This document shows positions 11,626-24,600 of a stretch of 64,000 nt of DNA, piece by piece. The stretch is taken from assembly GCA_013115135.1 (NCBI GenBank), contig JABANP010000067.1, forward strand, positions 1-64,000. Direction: 5' to 3'. This DNA is from Perkinsus olseni (lineage: Eukaryota > Perkinsozoa > Perkinsida > Perkinsidae). A program made the position numbers and the translations under genes. The first letter of the stretch is position 1, and each line of letters opens with the position of its first letter. A model generated the notes under the pieces. The model ran no database searches and was not told the DNA's origin. It was given only the letters and a program-made list of their open reading frames with translations.

Positions 11626-12387
11626 TCATAGCGCAGTTAGGGTCAAGCGTTGTCCTCCGAGCTGAGTGTAGGCCGTCGTGGGAGTAGCGTAGGCCATGGT
11701 CTCGAAATCATTCGGGGACAGTTCTACAGCACAATCAGTCCACACCGGTTCATCCTTGAACCTGTCGTAAAACCCGATCTGATCTGGCCCGATAACATAT
11801 TGGACAAGCGGAAGTGGCTGGTGGTTTCTATCGGGCTCGAAGAATAGAACGGCACTGACCTCTGATGCCCCGCATTTCACCGTCACTTGCACCTCTTCCC
11901 TTCCTCGCATACATAGAATTCGATATTCAAGCCCCAAATATGTAGAATAGTAGGGAATGAGGAGGCTGTTGTGAATCCTCGCGAAGCTTACACCTCGTGT
12001 ACCAAGGAAGTTGTTAGAGCGTCATCATCAGGGTTAAAAGTGAGGTTGAGGAGGTCACCATCCCCAAGCACAAAAGTCAAAGCAGTGGTTTCCAATCAGG
12101 TCGTACAGGCCCCTGCCGGGACTTAAGTCATCCTCGATGATGTAAGCGTCATACCCAGGCGCGGAACGTAGACTATATGGCCCGGCGAGGGAGTTTCCGC
12201 TGTTCGGACACCTATACACCACATACACTGTGTTGCCCTCCCTTGGATGTAGACTCATAAGTGCAGAGCCGGTGGGAAACCGAAAAAAATACTTGCCGAC
12301 AGGGTTAGCGTCCTCTATCGAGTACGAGCCGTGGACGCTGAGCGTCTGCAGTAAGGCTGAAATGAGTAGCGATATGATGAAACGCAT
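11626..12387 (-). CDS. Small secreted protein, two exons
   Basis: The 5' part (12055-12387) starts MRFIISLLISALLQTLSVHG, a clear signal peptide, and continues with GKYFFRFPTGSALMSLHP and VYVVYRCPNSG. After about residue 97 the frame closes in a stop. Shifting one base near 12088 restores a sensible continuation (TALTFVLGDGDLLNLTFNPD, ending LVHE), followed by a GTGTAAG donor near 12001. The 3' exon (stop at 11626-11628) contributes LEYRILCMRGREEVQVTVKC and further residues to LTLTAL. I read this as one secreted protein of roughly 220-230 residues with a single-base frame break, real or from sequencing. No family recognised. Confidence 0.5.
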
Positions 12388-13276
12388 AAGAACTAGATGA
12401 GGCCGTTAAAAAAAGGCTACGGTAGGTTAGCTACGTGGCAAATTGAAAACCCTCACGTGATACTGTGGGGACGGAAGAATTTATGGAACCGTATCGATGT
12501 AGGAGACAACGCTTATCAGAATTGTACTTGGTGAGATGGTATGTGCCGAAGCTCCGAGCTTTAGCTAAGCTGGATTTGGGGACAACTAGCGCATGTGACG
12601 CAGTGCAGCTTAAGTGTAGGCAGTTATGGATTATAGACTATAATTTATAGTGCTCTGGCGTCGTCTTCAGCGTAAGCGATTGGTATTCCAATGTACCGTT
12701 GCCGAGAACACCAGCACTACTCAACCGTATCAGGCATCATTCTCCTGAGCTGCTTATCCCCAATTGAGTTACCGAAGGTAGCTTTCTGTTAATCTTTGAG
12801 CGCCGATCGTCTTGTTTACGCGTGCATAGCTGATTCGTTTCGAGAGAGTAAGCTTAGAAAGGTAGATAAGCCGTACACTCCTTTCCACCTTGCGTTGACC
12901 ATGGGCAACAATGGAGAAGCAACGTTCTTCGTGCAAGCCACGGTTCGCCGTGAGCGTAGTTTAAGCAAAACCGTCTGTCCCTGATCACAAGTGTTGCGAC
13001 ACAAAGTTGTGTCGCACATCCGTAGCTAGTCGACAAACCTAGTACTACATCCAACCTGGTCAGCTTATTGGTATTTACACCACCAATTTTTTTCTTTTTC
13101 TCCCCTTTTCATCACTCCCGTGGATTACTGCGCTTGGTGCTCCACTGCCTTGATACGTAAAGTATCGTTCGGCGTGGTGTGTGTGAGCTGAGCCCACTGG
13201 GCTTCACTTCCACTCACACGAGTTACAACCCATACGCTCAGGCCAATAATCAGCCAGGAGTAAAAGTGTGTCGTAG
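12388..13276. other. Intergenic region
   Basis: Nothing convincing. Lies upstream of the minus-strand secreted protein and should hold its promoter. Around 13082 there is a T/C-rich tract. Confidence 0.3.
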
Positions 13277-13795
13277 TTGAGGCACTCCTTCTTATTACTC
13301 ATTAATCGTAATTGTTGGGTTAGTGAAATGGGACGAGGTGAGCTTAACCAAGTTGCAGGCTACGGATCCGTCCGACTGCGAAATCCCGGCTCTTATTTCA
13401 GTTTCGTCCGTTTGCCAACATGTATGTCTCTAAACTCTTCTCGCAACCTTCTTAGGCACAGTCACTTGCCAAGGCGCTCTAGTGCAACTCGAGGAACTCA
13501 GGTTGCCATTGCGCAACGGACGTACAGAAGACGCCATTACTTCTCCGATAGGTGCAAAATGATTGCTAATCATTCCGCCAGCATTCATCTCTTCTTAGGA
13601 GATCTGAACCATATCCAGACGCTCCGAATCGCGCGGCCCGTTATTCCAGGCAAGCCAGGACCCAGGTTGAAGTTGACCTCGATCCTTGTGAATCCGGCCC
13701 GTACCGAGCTACTCGCCGCTCCCAGTTTCGATAGAGGGGGAGTCTGGCCCGATTCTCGCGCCCTCGGAGGGCGCGAGGGCGGCCCTCGTTTGTAG
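13277..13795 (+). CDS. Doubtful 172-residue open frame
   Basis: Longest open frame of this segment, starting MRHSFLLLINRNCWVSEMGR, Arg-rich and without recognisable motifs. The opposite strand is also open (13641-14000), and a GC-rich inverted repeat CTCGCGCCCTCGGAGGGCGCGAG occupies its 3' end near 13754-13776. Could be non-coding. Confidence 0.2.
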   Translation: MRHSFLLLINRNCWVSEMGRGELNQVAGYGSVRLRNPGSYFSFVRLPTCMSLNSSRNLLRHSHLPRRSSATRGTQVAIAQRTYRRRHYFSDRCKMIANHSASIHLFLGDLNHIQTLRIARPVIPGKPGPRLKLTSILVNPARTELLAAPSFDRGGVWPDSRALGGREGGPRL

Positions 13796-15637
13796 GAGAG
13801 GCCTGGCTCTCGACTTTAACTATTGTGACAATGACATTGTCAGATCTTTCTTTTCCTTCGACCATCGACCGACTGGCGGTGATCAATGCCCCAATGCTTG
13901 GGGCCCAAGCTACTATATATAGCATGGAGGGCTTGCAGAAATACGATCTAGGCTGAGTGAGTGCCCTTAGCCGGCGTAGCTCAGAGTTACTAGCTCGCAT
14001 CGGTGATTTACTACTCTCTGTGGAAGCAGGAGCTCGCTCTCTTCAGTTCAATTCTACGCTATCGTCAGACAGCCTTAGAGGGCTCTGTAGGCTCTGGAGG
14101 CCATTCTAAGCACTGCGAAAGATGATCAGTCCGTTCTGAAGTCTTTCATCCTTTACTGTAGGTTTGGGACTCCCAGACCTACACTGGGGACCCCCAGACT
14201 GGGAGTCAACGGTATCTATCGTGGCGGAGGCCAAGGAGAGCTAACTGTGACTATCCGACAAAACCGATAACTCCGCTACTCCCGTCGAGCCCCTCACTTC
14301 TGCGGTAAGATTCGGTCTTTATATTTGCTCGACTGGGGACCATCATTCTGCTATGCTAGTTGAAGATGTTTAGTTTCCCCTGACGGAGTCAACTCAACAG
14401 CGAGCACAATCCTGGACGTGTCTGATATGACTAGGGCGTGCCCTGGTGGCACTGGCCCGGAAGCAATATCCATCCTCAGAACCGTAGGGATCGAACCAGG
14501 AAGTGTCGGTATTCGGAAGTGTCGGAAGTGTCGGTATTCTCAGCCTCAGATCAACGCCGAAGATTTTGCGGGAACCTGCTCTTGTTCTGCGATGAACCCT
14601 CTCCCGATCCGTCGATTCCAAGGCCTGACCCGCAAGCTGAGGTCTCTGAGCATGCTACATGATGGAGTGCACCCAGTTCGATTTCATGCCGAGGTGACGT
14701 CGTTACCATTACTGTCATTGCGAGAAAGGCAACCTTTTCTGGACTATGATTGATCACTATTGCCCACGCGATCGAGATCCGCTTCTTCCGCAGACAACAG
14801 TTGAACGCTTCTGTTCAATCTGGCGTGTCACTCTGATGCGAGAGGCATTCCCTGGTCACCCTATTTCTGCCGTCTGAGACGATTCATCTCCGTTCTCGGG
14901 CAAACGATACCTGAGGACCTCATAGCGTCAGCGCGACACAGGGAGAGAGAGCAGTTGTGCCAGATTTGGTTTTCGCAGTTCCACGGCGATTCGGTGCCAC
15001 ACTTGGACGCATTTTTACGTCTGTTAATGAATTAACTCCAGAAAGTACCTCGCGAGGTACTTTTAGCAACGCGTCCTTCGAAACGCGTCCCTAACGTCAG
15101 GAAATGTATCCTGTGAAGTAGCTTCGACCTAAGAACCCATCCTAACGTCCTTATCGAGGATTTCCTAACTTAAAAGTCCTGTGTCCTAATTTCCCACTCC
15201 CCTAACGTGGGGAAAATGGGCCTTTGAAAGGGCTGCAGCCCAAAATCGCGACCTAAACCTCTGTAGGATCGTAAGAAAAACGTGCTATGAAATAGGCCCC
15301 TGATACTAGCGGTGCGGGATGCGGTCGACCGTTTCGCTCATCCGTGGGCGAGCAAGAAAACATCTCGCCGGATAGCCGTGCCAGTTCGCTATGCAATGAC
15401 AGCTCGTGATGACTCCCGGAGGCTGGTGGAAGTGGTACACCGATGATGGTAGTCCTGACGCATATAATAAAGAGAATAGTGATTGATAATTATCACCCCT
15501 CATTTCCCCTTCTTTCTTGCTGTTACGGTGACGATGTTAACGTGCCCTCCGGTTGCGTTCAGTTGGTCGTTACCACATTTCGCCCTCTTCCAAGTCCGAG
15601 CTTAGCGGACTGCTTTCAATAGTAACGTCATAGGTCA
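13796..15637. other. Region upstream of IFT144, rich in inverted repeats
   Basis: No firm gene. It contains an inverted repeat GACTCCCAG/CTGGGAGTC near 14168 and 14201, a short tandem of GGAAGTGTCGGTATTC-like units at 14498-14540, a perfect 22-bp palindrome at 15042-15063, and repeated CCTAACGT words between 15090 and 15215. The 111-residue frame at 14418-14753 is not recognisable. Confidence 0.4.
15042..15063. repeat. Perfect 22-bp palindrome
   Basis: AAAGTACCTCG followed immediately by its reverse complement CGAGGTACTTT. Followed by the direct repeat ACGCGTCC ... ACGCGTCC at about 15070-15091. Confidence 0.9.
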
Positions 15638-18600
15638 ATGGTCCTCCGCCAGCTCTTGAAGTTGAAGGAGGAGTATTTCGGCTCCGGTGCGGTGACGTTT
15701 CGCTGGAACGTCGACGCCTCTCGGCTAGCCTGTGTGCCAGCAGCAAGGCCCAGCAATGTCTTCATCTTCGATTCTAGCGGCGAGATCGAGCGCGTGAGTG
15801 CTTCTATCGGTGATGGCCGTCGCCATCTCGGTTGATACTCAGGATGTTCCCCTCGACGACCGAACCTCTCCAGTGAGCAGCTTCGAGTGGGATACGACCG
15901 GGAATGTCCTAGCACTCATTCAGAAGGTTGGTCCAGGGGGTTCGAAGACACAGTCGTATTGAAAAATTAAGATATTCTCCTCTGGGACGCACAGCAAAGA
16001 GCAATCGGTGCTCCAGAAGTATCGGACTTCGGTTTGTGTGGTCGTAGGGTGTCGTGACCGTCTCCATCTACCACTTCGACGAGGATAGACTAGAGACCCT
16101 GGATTGCTCGAGAGAGGATCCTTCATTTATTGCCTGGAATATGACGGGTCCACAGCTGGCAATAGGCACGTCAAAAGGGAACACCATCATGTGAGCAAGC
16201 GAAAGGTCCCTGGTTCGATTCCTGGTAGAGGCATTATTGAAGATACAATTCGAAGACAGCTAAGATGCAGCTGATCGCTGGAAAGCATGGGCGAAGGATA
16301 ACGTGTGGTGCCTGGACTCTTCGAGGCCACCTTCTCCTCGGCAGCGACGATAAGATCGTTTCACTGAGTAAGACCTGATATTTTCGAGTACAGTAGGTTC
16401 TCTCGGTCAGCCCCTTCTGTGTGCAAGTTTATAGTCAAGATGCGGCATCTCTCTTCCGGGAACCATTGGAACCATTTCTGTTTTCATGCAGTCCCTGAAG
16501 CGAAGTTAGAATTCATATCAATTTTGATCTCAACTGAATGCTCTTCGTAAAAGCAACTTAAACTTTTTTGCGCTGAGCGCGATAGTCCACCCTATTCCAT
16601 TTCTTTCCAACTACTATACAGACAACTTCCAGCAGGAAATCCCGACTGAGTTGCCTGACATCATTACCTTCAAGAGATTAGGGAACTCCAGTTAATGGCT
16701 GAGTAGAATCGTGAGATTCCATCTTGAACTACGCTGATTCAGTCATTCACTAGCGTCGAGCTCGGGTAAGGCTCCACAGTCGTGCGCTTGCACAACCAAA
16801 CCAAGCGATGACTGCCTGCCGTCGTGCGCATCACGTTAGTATCCGAGGTTGCAGGTGACACCGAAGGCGAGACGCTACGACAGACGGTCCTACGATCGGC
16901 GCCGATGACGATGAGGGTCGCGGATGAGATCATCGCCGGAAGTCCGATTGATGAGTCTCTGGTGTAACCCTCACGCTTATTTTTCAATGCTCAGATGCGG
17001 CTTCCTTCGACAACGGGGGCCTGTCTGCGAAGTGCTGTGTGCGCACGGGGAAGGATTCTCTCATTCTCCTTGAAACCGAAGCTATGAGTATCGTGGCGAC
17101 CGTCAAGTTCAGTCAGAAGTGGGGGCGATTTAGACTTTGGGATTTGTGGGATTTATGGTACTCCTAGGTACGGGTCAATTGTCGACTACGGATGGTTTGG
17201 TGATGAACGCTTGTGCATCGGATACTCGAGTAGGAGGAGGCGGACTTTGTCCTTCCATCGTGAAGTTGATGATGATGTTGATTTTTGATCATAGACTGAT
17301 ACGAGTGTCAAAGGTTCGGAGTGGTCGATGGAAGCTATGTATATTACCAATTAACTTGTATTAGTTTATTATCCTCCTACTAGTTCGAGCCTTTTAGAAT
17401 GAAATATGGGCAGCCATGATATGGAGTATCCAGATGGGGTTAACCTCGCATGAATACTCTATTGCCACCGGTTTAATCTGTCTACAATATTAAAACATCG
17501 TACTAGTTTGTGAACGGATTCCACTGATATAATTTCGCTCTATTCATATTCAGTAGCGTTCCCTTCTTTCGTTGAAGGCGTCGGCTGCCGCTCCGACACA
17601 CAACAGCTTCTCCCGCCCTGTTCGGGGAGAGGGGTTATGACGTTACGGAGAACCTCCAGAAGCACATAGAGGCCAAAATTCAATCCACTGAAGGCCCTTC
17701 CTTGAACGTGATGGAGCACTCGAAGATGATCAATCCAACACTGAGGGAGCTTGGGTCATGGCGACGCTTGCATCGAACCAGTTGCAATGGGGAGCGGCTC
17801 GAGGTGGCCGCCGCCATGATCCGAGTCCTCAGGTCGTCGAGAGACTTGAATCATTGTGTGTAACAGAATCCAGCCTCGCGGTTCGGCGGTTCGAATTTCC
17901 CAGTGTCATAGGAATATTCATGGACAGCAGAAAGTCAACAACGGCTCCGAGTCTTCGCATGCCATCTTGACAGGTGGTCAAGTTGTGGTAACACCGACTA
18001 GCGGCGACGAGATCGGTCAGGAGATCTTCAAGTGCAAACCAGCATCGAGCTTGGATGCGCTCTCGCTCTGTGAGTGACCCGTAGGCCTCACCCGCTTAGT
18101 TCACGACAGGTTCCATACCATCAAAGGCGGGAGGTTTCTCCGTTCTATGGGCGGCAGTTGCTGGTGATGGGTGTATCAAAATTATAGACCTGCGTGATTG
18201 CCGAGAGGGAACGGAGAGTACCATAAATTACGATGATGACGAGGCCGGCGTCGTGTCGAATCTGACATTCTCCAGAGGAGGACAGACCATCACTTTCAGT
18301 GAGTTCCGCTAAACTCGGAGAAACCGAATCGTGCAATCCCCGGAAATAGCATGCTCACCAATTCCTTTGCTCCAATCGTGGCATGCATGCACCGACAGTC
18401 TTATTCAGAGTCTTCGAGCTTCCGGCGTGCATGGCCATTCCCTTCACCGTTGGCTTCCCTCAGATGTCTCCACAGGCTGCGTGTATTCCTACCTCGCTCG
18501 ACTGCCGTTAATGTTCGAGACTAGAGGGAATACCGTGGCGTGGTTGAGCAGCTTGAGGGAGATCACTGTTACCGAGATTGTTGATGGAAAACAGAGGAGT

Positions 18601-21600
18601 GGAAGTGAGCACAGTTGGGGAGAGGTGACGATCGCTGAACGCTGTGGTTATCGAGCCGGAAACGGAATTACTGACATTTATTCATGACATAACTTTTACT
18701 GACGTATGTCGAGCTTCAACCTTGGATACTCCTCCCTGGTTATTCCATATCTGATGCTGTACGAGAGCCTGAGATCCTGAACGTGGTTCCCTCAGAGAAT
18801 GCCGAGAAGGTGAAGATAGGATGCGAAGTAGAGCCAGCCATCATTGGCGTCGGGCCGCGACACATAGCAGCCGGTACGGTCCTGCGGTTGTTAGCGCTTT
18901 CGACTCTAGCTGGTGGAGGTGCTGGCCGTCGAGTGTATTATCATTCTCGGCGCGATGGACAGAAGACCGAGAAAGAATATCCGGCTAAGGTGGAAGCAGT
19001 GGAGCTGTCGCAGTCACATGCTGCTGTTCTTGCAGTTCTTGGGAAAATGTAGGAGAATTTTTTTCGGTGACGATTCATCTTGGAGTCAGATACATCCACT
19101 CACTTAAGGGGTCTCCCGCGGTGACCGTGTTGCCTGCTGAAGGCTCCAAGGGCGATGGCGGTGTGAAGATTTTGTCGATGCGAATGACACCTCAGGATAT
19201 TCTTGTGTGAGGGAGGGCGCTGCTTTTGGGCCACCTCTCGGGGAATTTGATTTGTCCTGACGGCCTGCCTGGATTGTGTCCGATATTTTCTTTCTTCGGC
19301 TCATATGTACGCAGCCCTTGGAATCGGTCAAATAGAACGGGGTACTAATAACTGGGTTGACCACCCTTGAATACTCGAAGTAGTCAGAGGAACTTGACAA
19401 CCCCCCAGGGAAGCAGTCGATGCCCACTGTTTTATTCAACCAGCAGAGTGCCTAAAGCTCGTGGCAACGTGGCAACTGACCGAATACGGAGAGATGATTA
19501 GGATCGCGTCTGGATTTTCCCGTTCCTATGGCCGGACCTCTTGAGGCTGAGGCGGCCAGTGGATTCTTCAGAAGTGGAAGCAGAATAGTGGGCATGCCTT
19601 CGTTATCGCGGATCGTGTGTATTTTCAAGCGGGAACGAGCCAGTACTTGTCTGCCATGCATTGGTTGATGGCAAGCGACCTGCCGTGGGGTTTGCATGTG
19701 ATCCTTGCAACGTTCGTATATTAGTCTCACGAAACGGTTGATCGATATTCAATATCTTATTCGCTCATCACTGGCATGAGTCAACCTTAGATACTCGACC
19801 AGTGGCAAGGAGCTTGTCCACTACGATGTAGAAGCTCATCCACAACGGCTCGTTCTCTGATGCCTGGCCGCAGGTTGAGGAGCGGTGCCCGATTAACGAG
19901 TACCGGCATACCGAGAGTATCCTAGCTGTCTATCCTAATAATCTTGGAGGGACTTACACGGCCTTCCTCGACGCTAAGGGGGTGCTGCAAGTCTATAATG
20001 CCGTCACTGAGGTAGCGGCGGTCATCATCTTTCTGGCTATCTGATTGGGCGATCGGAGCTCGGTGGGAGAGAAGAGTGGACAGAGTGATTGCATTTGTTG
20101 TTCAATCCGGTGCGGCGTGGGTGCTGGCGTCTTAGTCGCTGCTTCATATCGGAGGACCCTGAGCGGAGCGAAGCTCTTGGAGTAATTTTTATTTCAGTGG
20201 GGAGGGACACGCGTTTGGGAGTGGTGTTCACTGCTCGTTTATGTACTGCTCGGGATCAGGTCTTGCTAAGTCCAGTTGACCATGATAGAGTTGGCAAGAT
20301 CAGAGGGGTGCTGTGGGACTTGGCAGATCCGTCGGTTTTCGTGGTTGCTGCCGACGCTAGGGAAGCTGCCGTGCTGGAGCTTCACACATTTGTCGTCTAC
20401 GATGTGAGATTGCCCGCCTTCAACCTCGGATGCTCCTTCCTTTCAGTATTCGCTGTCGGGCCCGACAGTCGTGCCGGTAGGTGGTGCAATTAGGCGGAGC
20501 GAAGTATTCTATGATTCGATCGATTTTGAGTCGGGAAGGGACGATCCGACTACTCTGGCTCACGGAGAGATACCAGTTGCCGTCCAAAATGGGTAGGCCG
20601 GTCGATGCACTCAGGGAATCTTAGGTCGACCCTAGCAGTTGACAAGTGAGGCTGCACCATCTCGTTGTGAGGGATATAGTAGTAGTAAATTTAGAACGCG
20701 TCATGCATATGCAGATTGGGCTCACTGCGAACGAGATAGGGTGAGGAGTAGTCGAGAGGATTGGAATTGATGGCGGGACGCTAGTATGATGAGGCTAGTG
20801 AACACGCAGTGAAACGGTGTTACGCGGGCGGTTCCGATGAAGGCGGGACGTTCCCAGGCGATGACTTCTGTCTCACCGTAAACTCAGATACACGCACGAT
20901 GTACTCAGCTCAATTGTGTTATGTAGACAGGGTATGCTTGCTTCCTCAGGAGAGTGACTGCTCAGTGTCAGCAGCCCGGGGAGCTGAGGACATCAGATCT
21001 TGCTTCCCATTCAGGGATAGGATCGGCTCTGCGTCGCATGAGCAGTATGCTGTTGAAGCGGTCGGGGGCGGTGGAATTTCTCCATGCAGATACGAACTCG
21101 GGACCTGTTGACGTTGAGGAGATGGAGAGGGTCGTTATGTGCCTTGCTGCACTTGGGAGAATGGGTAAGGCCTTCTCCTTGGCTCCAATCGCTGTAACGA
21201 GATGGCTTTGGTTGTGCCGCTGCTCCTTTGCTAGGAATGGTTTTTTACTTGTACTATTTTCTCATAGAAAAATAACTGGATCGAATTTTGACGCGTTTCG
21301 ATCAAGTGTTGTCCGCTTCACTTGCCCTGCAAAGCGTCAACAGCACGATCACCTTACCTCAGCAAAGAAACCCTCCTTCACCTCGCCGAGCTACGAGCTG
21401 GGATCCCCTGCTTCACCTCAGAGCTTGCCTATCGTGTATGTCTGAGCATCCCACGGAAGGAAAAAATGGAGGCCGACGAGGGAGGCAGGGACGAGCTGAT
21501 GAGGCTGATTGCTCGGCAGGCTGTGGAACTGTTAGAGGTCGAGTGAGGATGGAAGATACCTTCACTCGGGGAAGGCAGCTGTCCTGGTCAGCATGGCGAT

Positions 21601-24600
21601 ACTCGCGTATAGAGAATGCGGTGATGCCGACAGAGTGGCTTTCTTGGACCGCTTGGTTCAACTTGAAGATGTGCCGATGCTCCAGGGGTACTTGAGAGTA
21701 CTGTTGGGGCAGAAACAAGTGAGTTGAGAGAGTGCCGGAGGCTCCGGCCCGGAGCTAGGGCCGGGGATCCGCGTATTTTCTGTTCTGGAGCTTTCTAGGG
21801 AAGAATTTCTGGTACATGTGCAAAATTTTGTACGTTTCATCCGAAAATAAGTAGCGTGCATTTCCTCTGGCAAAATTTCCGTTTCTCGAGTTCAGAGCTG
21901 AAATTTCAACAGGATATAGACATTACGATCAAACAGCAGGTTTGAGTCGCTTCTAGCTGTCATATGGAATGGATGTTGTCCTAGGCGTCCTCATCGGTTC
22001 TATTGCAGTTAACCCTCCTCGTCAATGTCCCACTGAGAATTAATTTGGTGTAATCCTGAAATTGACAACAGCTGTCAATTTTTGGATCCGAGGTTGGTAT
22101 GCCAGCCACCAGGTAAGGCCTAAAGATACGAACGTCACTTGGCAACACCGCATGCATCCCCAAACTTGACGAATCTAGTATCGGAGCATAAGAGCCGACG
22201 GCACCCCTCTGCAGTAGTAGTACTTCTGGGGCCATCGTCTTGGGTGTCTTACACAGTGTACCTGGGGGAGCCAAAAAATTTGCCGAAAGTGGTACATTTC
22301 TATGGATTGTAACCGCCAGCCGGGATCATCACCGTTCACTATTCGGCTGAAATTCAGCCGCTGAATCCGAGATCGCAAATCTTCGCAACCGTCCTCGATG
22401 CATCCAACGAAACCTGGAGAGGTTTAGCGCGAGAGAAAGGCCACATTGTTTCAACTACTAAAAGTACAAAATACTCTCTAGCAAAGAATCTCTACTTTGC
22501 TCCCGGGTTTGAAAAGCCTGCGGACGATTCCTTTGCCATACAAGTATGCTATTGCGCAAAGACACTGCCGGGAAAAATGGCGCCCACATCCAAATACCTG
22601 CCCGAATCATCACCCCGCCGCCGCCTTGATGGCGCTTGGATCGGCTCAGAAGGGTGGTAGCATCCTAAAGACACCCACGGGCCCGCCCGTCTGGGCCGTC
22701 AAGCGTGGCTCGTGACTCGTCAGTCCCCTGAACCTTCGCGAAATCCGTCTTCATGTGATCCTTCGTCCATTGCACCTTCTTCTCCTTATGGAACTTGGGC
22801 AATTAAGGCCTGGGGTTGGCTTCCATGACCTTTCCTATGCTCTTCAGCACCTTGCACGTACTGATGCTTTTGCAGCAAAAGTTTGCTCCCTTTACTCACC
22901 CCTGCCGCATCCAACAACCCCTCATTGGTGGCTGAAGGAGCTCTGGCAATCCCCCTCTTGGGTTTTCTCCTCTCTCGCGGCGTAACGGACTTCTCATACC
23001 GCCCACCCCTCCTCTCGAAGGCCTAGGAAGGGTCCTCCACTGGAGGACCTCCAGTTACTCCACAATAGTACAGTGGTCCTTTCCGTGCCACTTTGCTACT
23101 TCGAAGCTCTCAGCCTCCTCAGCAAGCCTCTTGACTACGACAGCTTTTTCGGTGTCGCTGAGGAGTGATTTGAGATCACTGATTTTTGTGGCATACGGGA
23201 TATATACGTGTGGTCCGGAATGTCTGGAACCTGCACGGTTCGAGGGGGCCAATTTTTCGCTCGCCCAGATATATCAGTAACCGTTTCCGATATGACCGTT
23301 CTGACTCAACATGCGATGGCTCGTGATGATAGCTATGCCCTGCGAACGTTTCCGCTTAAATCCCAGTCGTTGAGAAACGGAAAATATGAGCATCTTGCCC
23401 AGGAAAAATGCACGCTCCTTATTGCTGAAAAGGGCCGATGGAATCTTTGGTTGATGATGGTATAAGTCACACGGTGGAAGCCTTTCCATTAGGCGGCGAT
23501 CGAGTCCTTCGTGAGGGCGGGTGCGCCTCGGGAGGCCCTGGACGTCATGTGCGATTCCCAGATGTGGGAGTCAGCTAAGGGATTGGCCACCACTGTCGAC
23601 CAACGCCGTCTTCCTATGATTCATCGCCATGTTGCAATGGTAGGCGTTTGGGCTGAGTATGTTTTTGACTGATGGGTTTAGGGTCTGGAAGATAAGGGAG
23701 ACTACGAAGGGGCTCTAGCGAGTTATAAGGAGGCGATAGGGGAGGTGGATGAGTCGAGGGTTGAGGATGCGGCGGAGCATTTCCGAGCTTGCAACGCTGG
23801 ACTTGCCAGGTGATGCTCCTTCTGGGAACAGGGTCTCAGATTCTTCACTATCCTTGTGGCTGCATTCATTGCACTTGGCAGATAGTCGCGTGTGTACCAG
23901 AGTAGCTCATGGGCTGTCTACCTCACGGGAGTTCGGCCCAGCCGCCCATCTATGAAGGAACAATAACTAGAACATACCCACTTACCTTATGGGCACATCC
24001 GCACTCACCAAGTGCGCTTAGAAAGTCGCGTACTTCAGCCCTTGTGTCACTGACGTCCAATGCTGACAGCATTCGTCACCCTCCTGCTCCCGGCCTTTGA
24101 CGAATCATCGTTCACTGGATGCGGTTCTCTCCTTTGTAGGTGCCTGTGCTATTGCGGCATGTATGAACCGGCGGCTAGGCTGTGCGAGAGGATCGCTGAG
24201 GAAGATGTTCTGATCGAGTGTGCGGGTATACTGGAGAGGATGAAGCAATATTCGCTAGCTGGGAGGTGATTTCGTGCGATGACAGGTGCCGGGATCGAAC
24301 CTGGGTCGTTCAGGTTGCATCAGCGCCTTGGTAATCTGGAACGGGCCTGTAGTCTTTACATTCAGGACATGGACTTCGATGCGGCGAAGCCGTTGATGGA
24401 CCAGGTATCTTTCCTCTCTGTGCAGAACCAGCATCAACCTTGGATACTGATGCAGGTATCAACTCCAAAATTACATCTACTCTATGCGAAGGCTAAGGAA
24501 GCGCGAGGCTTCTTTAAAGAAGCTGCAGCAAGCTACGAGAAAGGCGGCGACATGGAATCTATCGTTAGGCTGCTGGTCGATGAAAGTCAACTGAATGACC

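Noticed and set aside
13641..14000. 119-residue minus-strand open frame
   Set aside because: No motifs; overlaps an equally doubtful + frame and GC-rich inverted repeats.
13960..14060. Possible tRNA starting at GGCGTAGCTCAGAG
   Set aside because: An A-box-like start is present, but no acceptor pairing and no proper T arm at the right distance.
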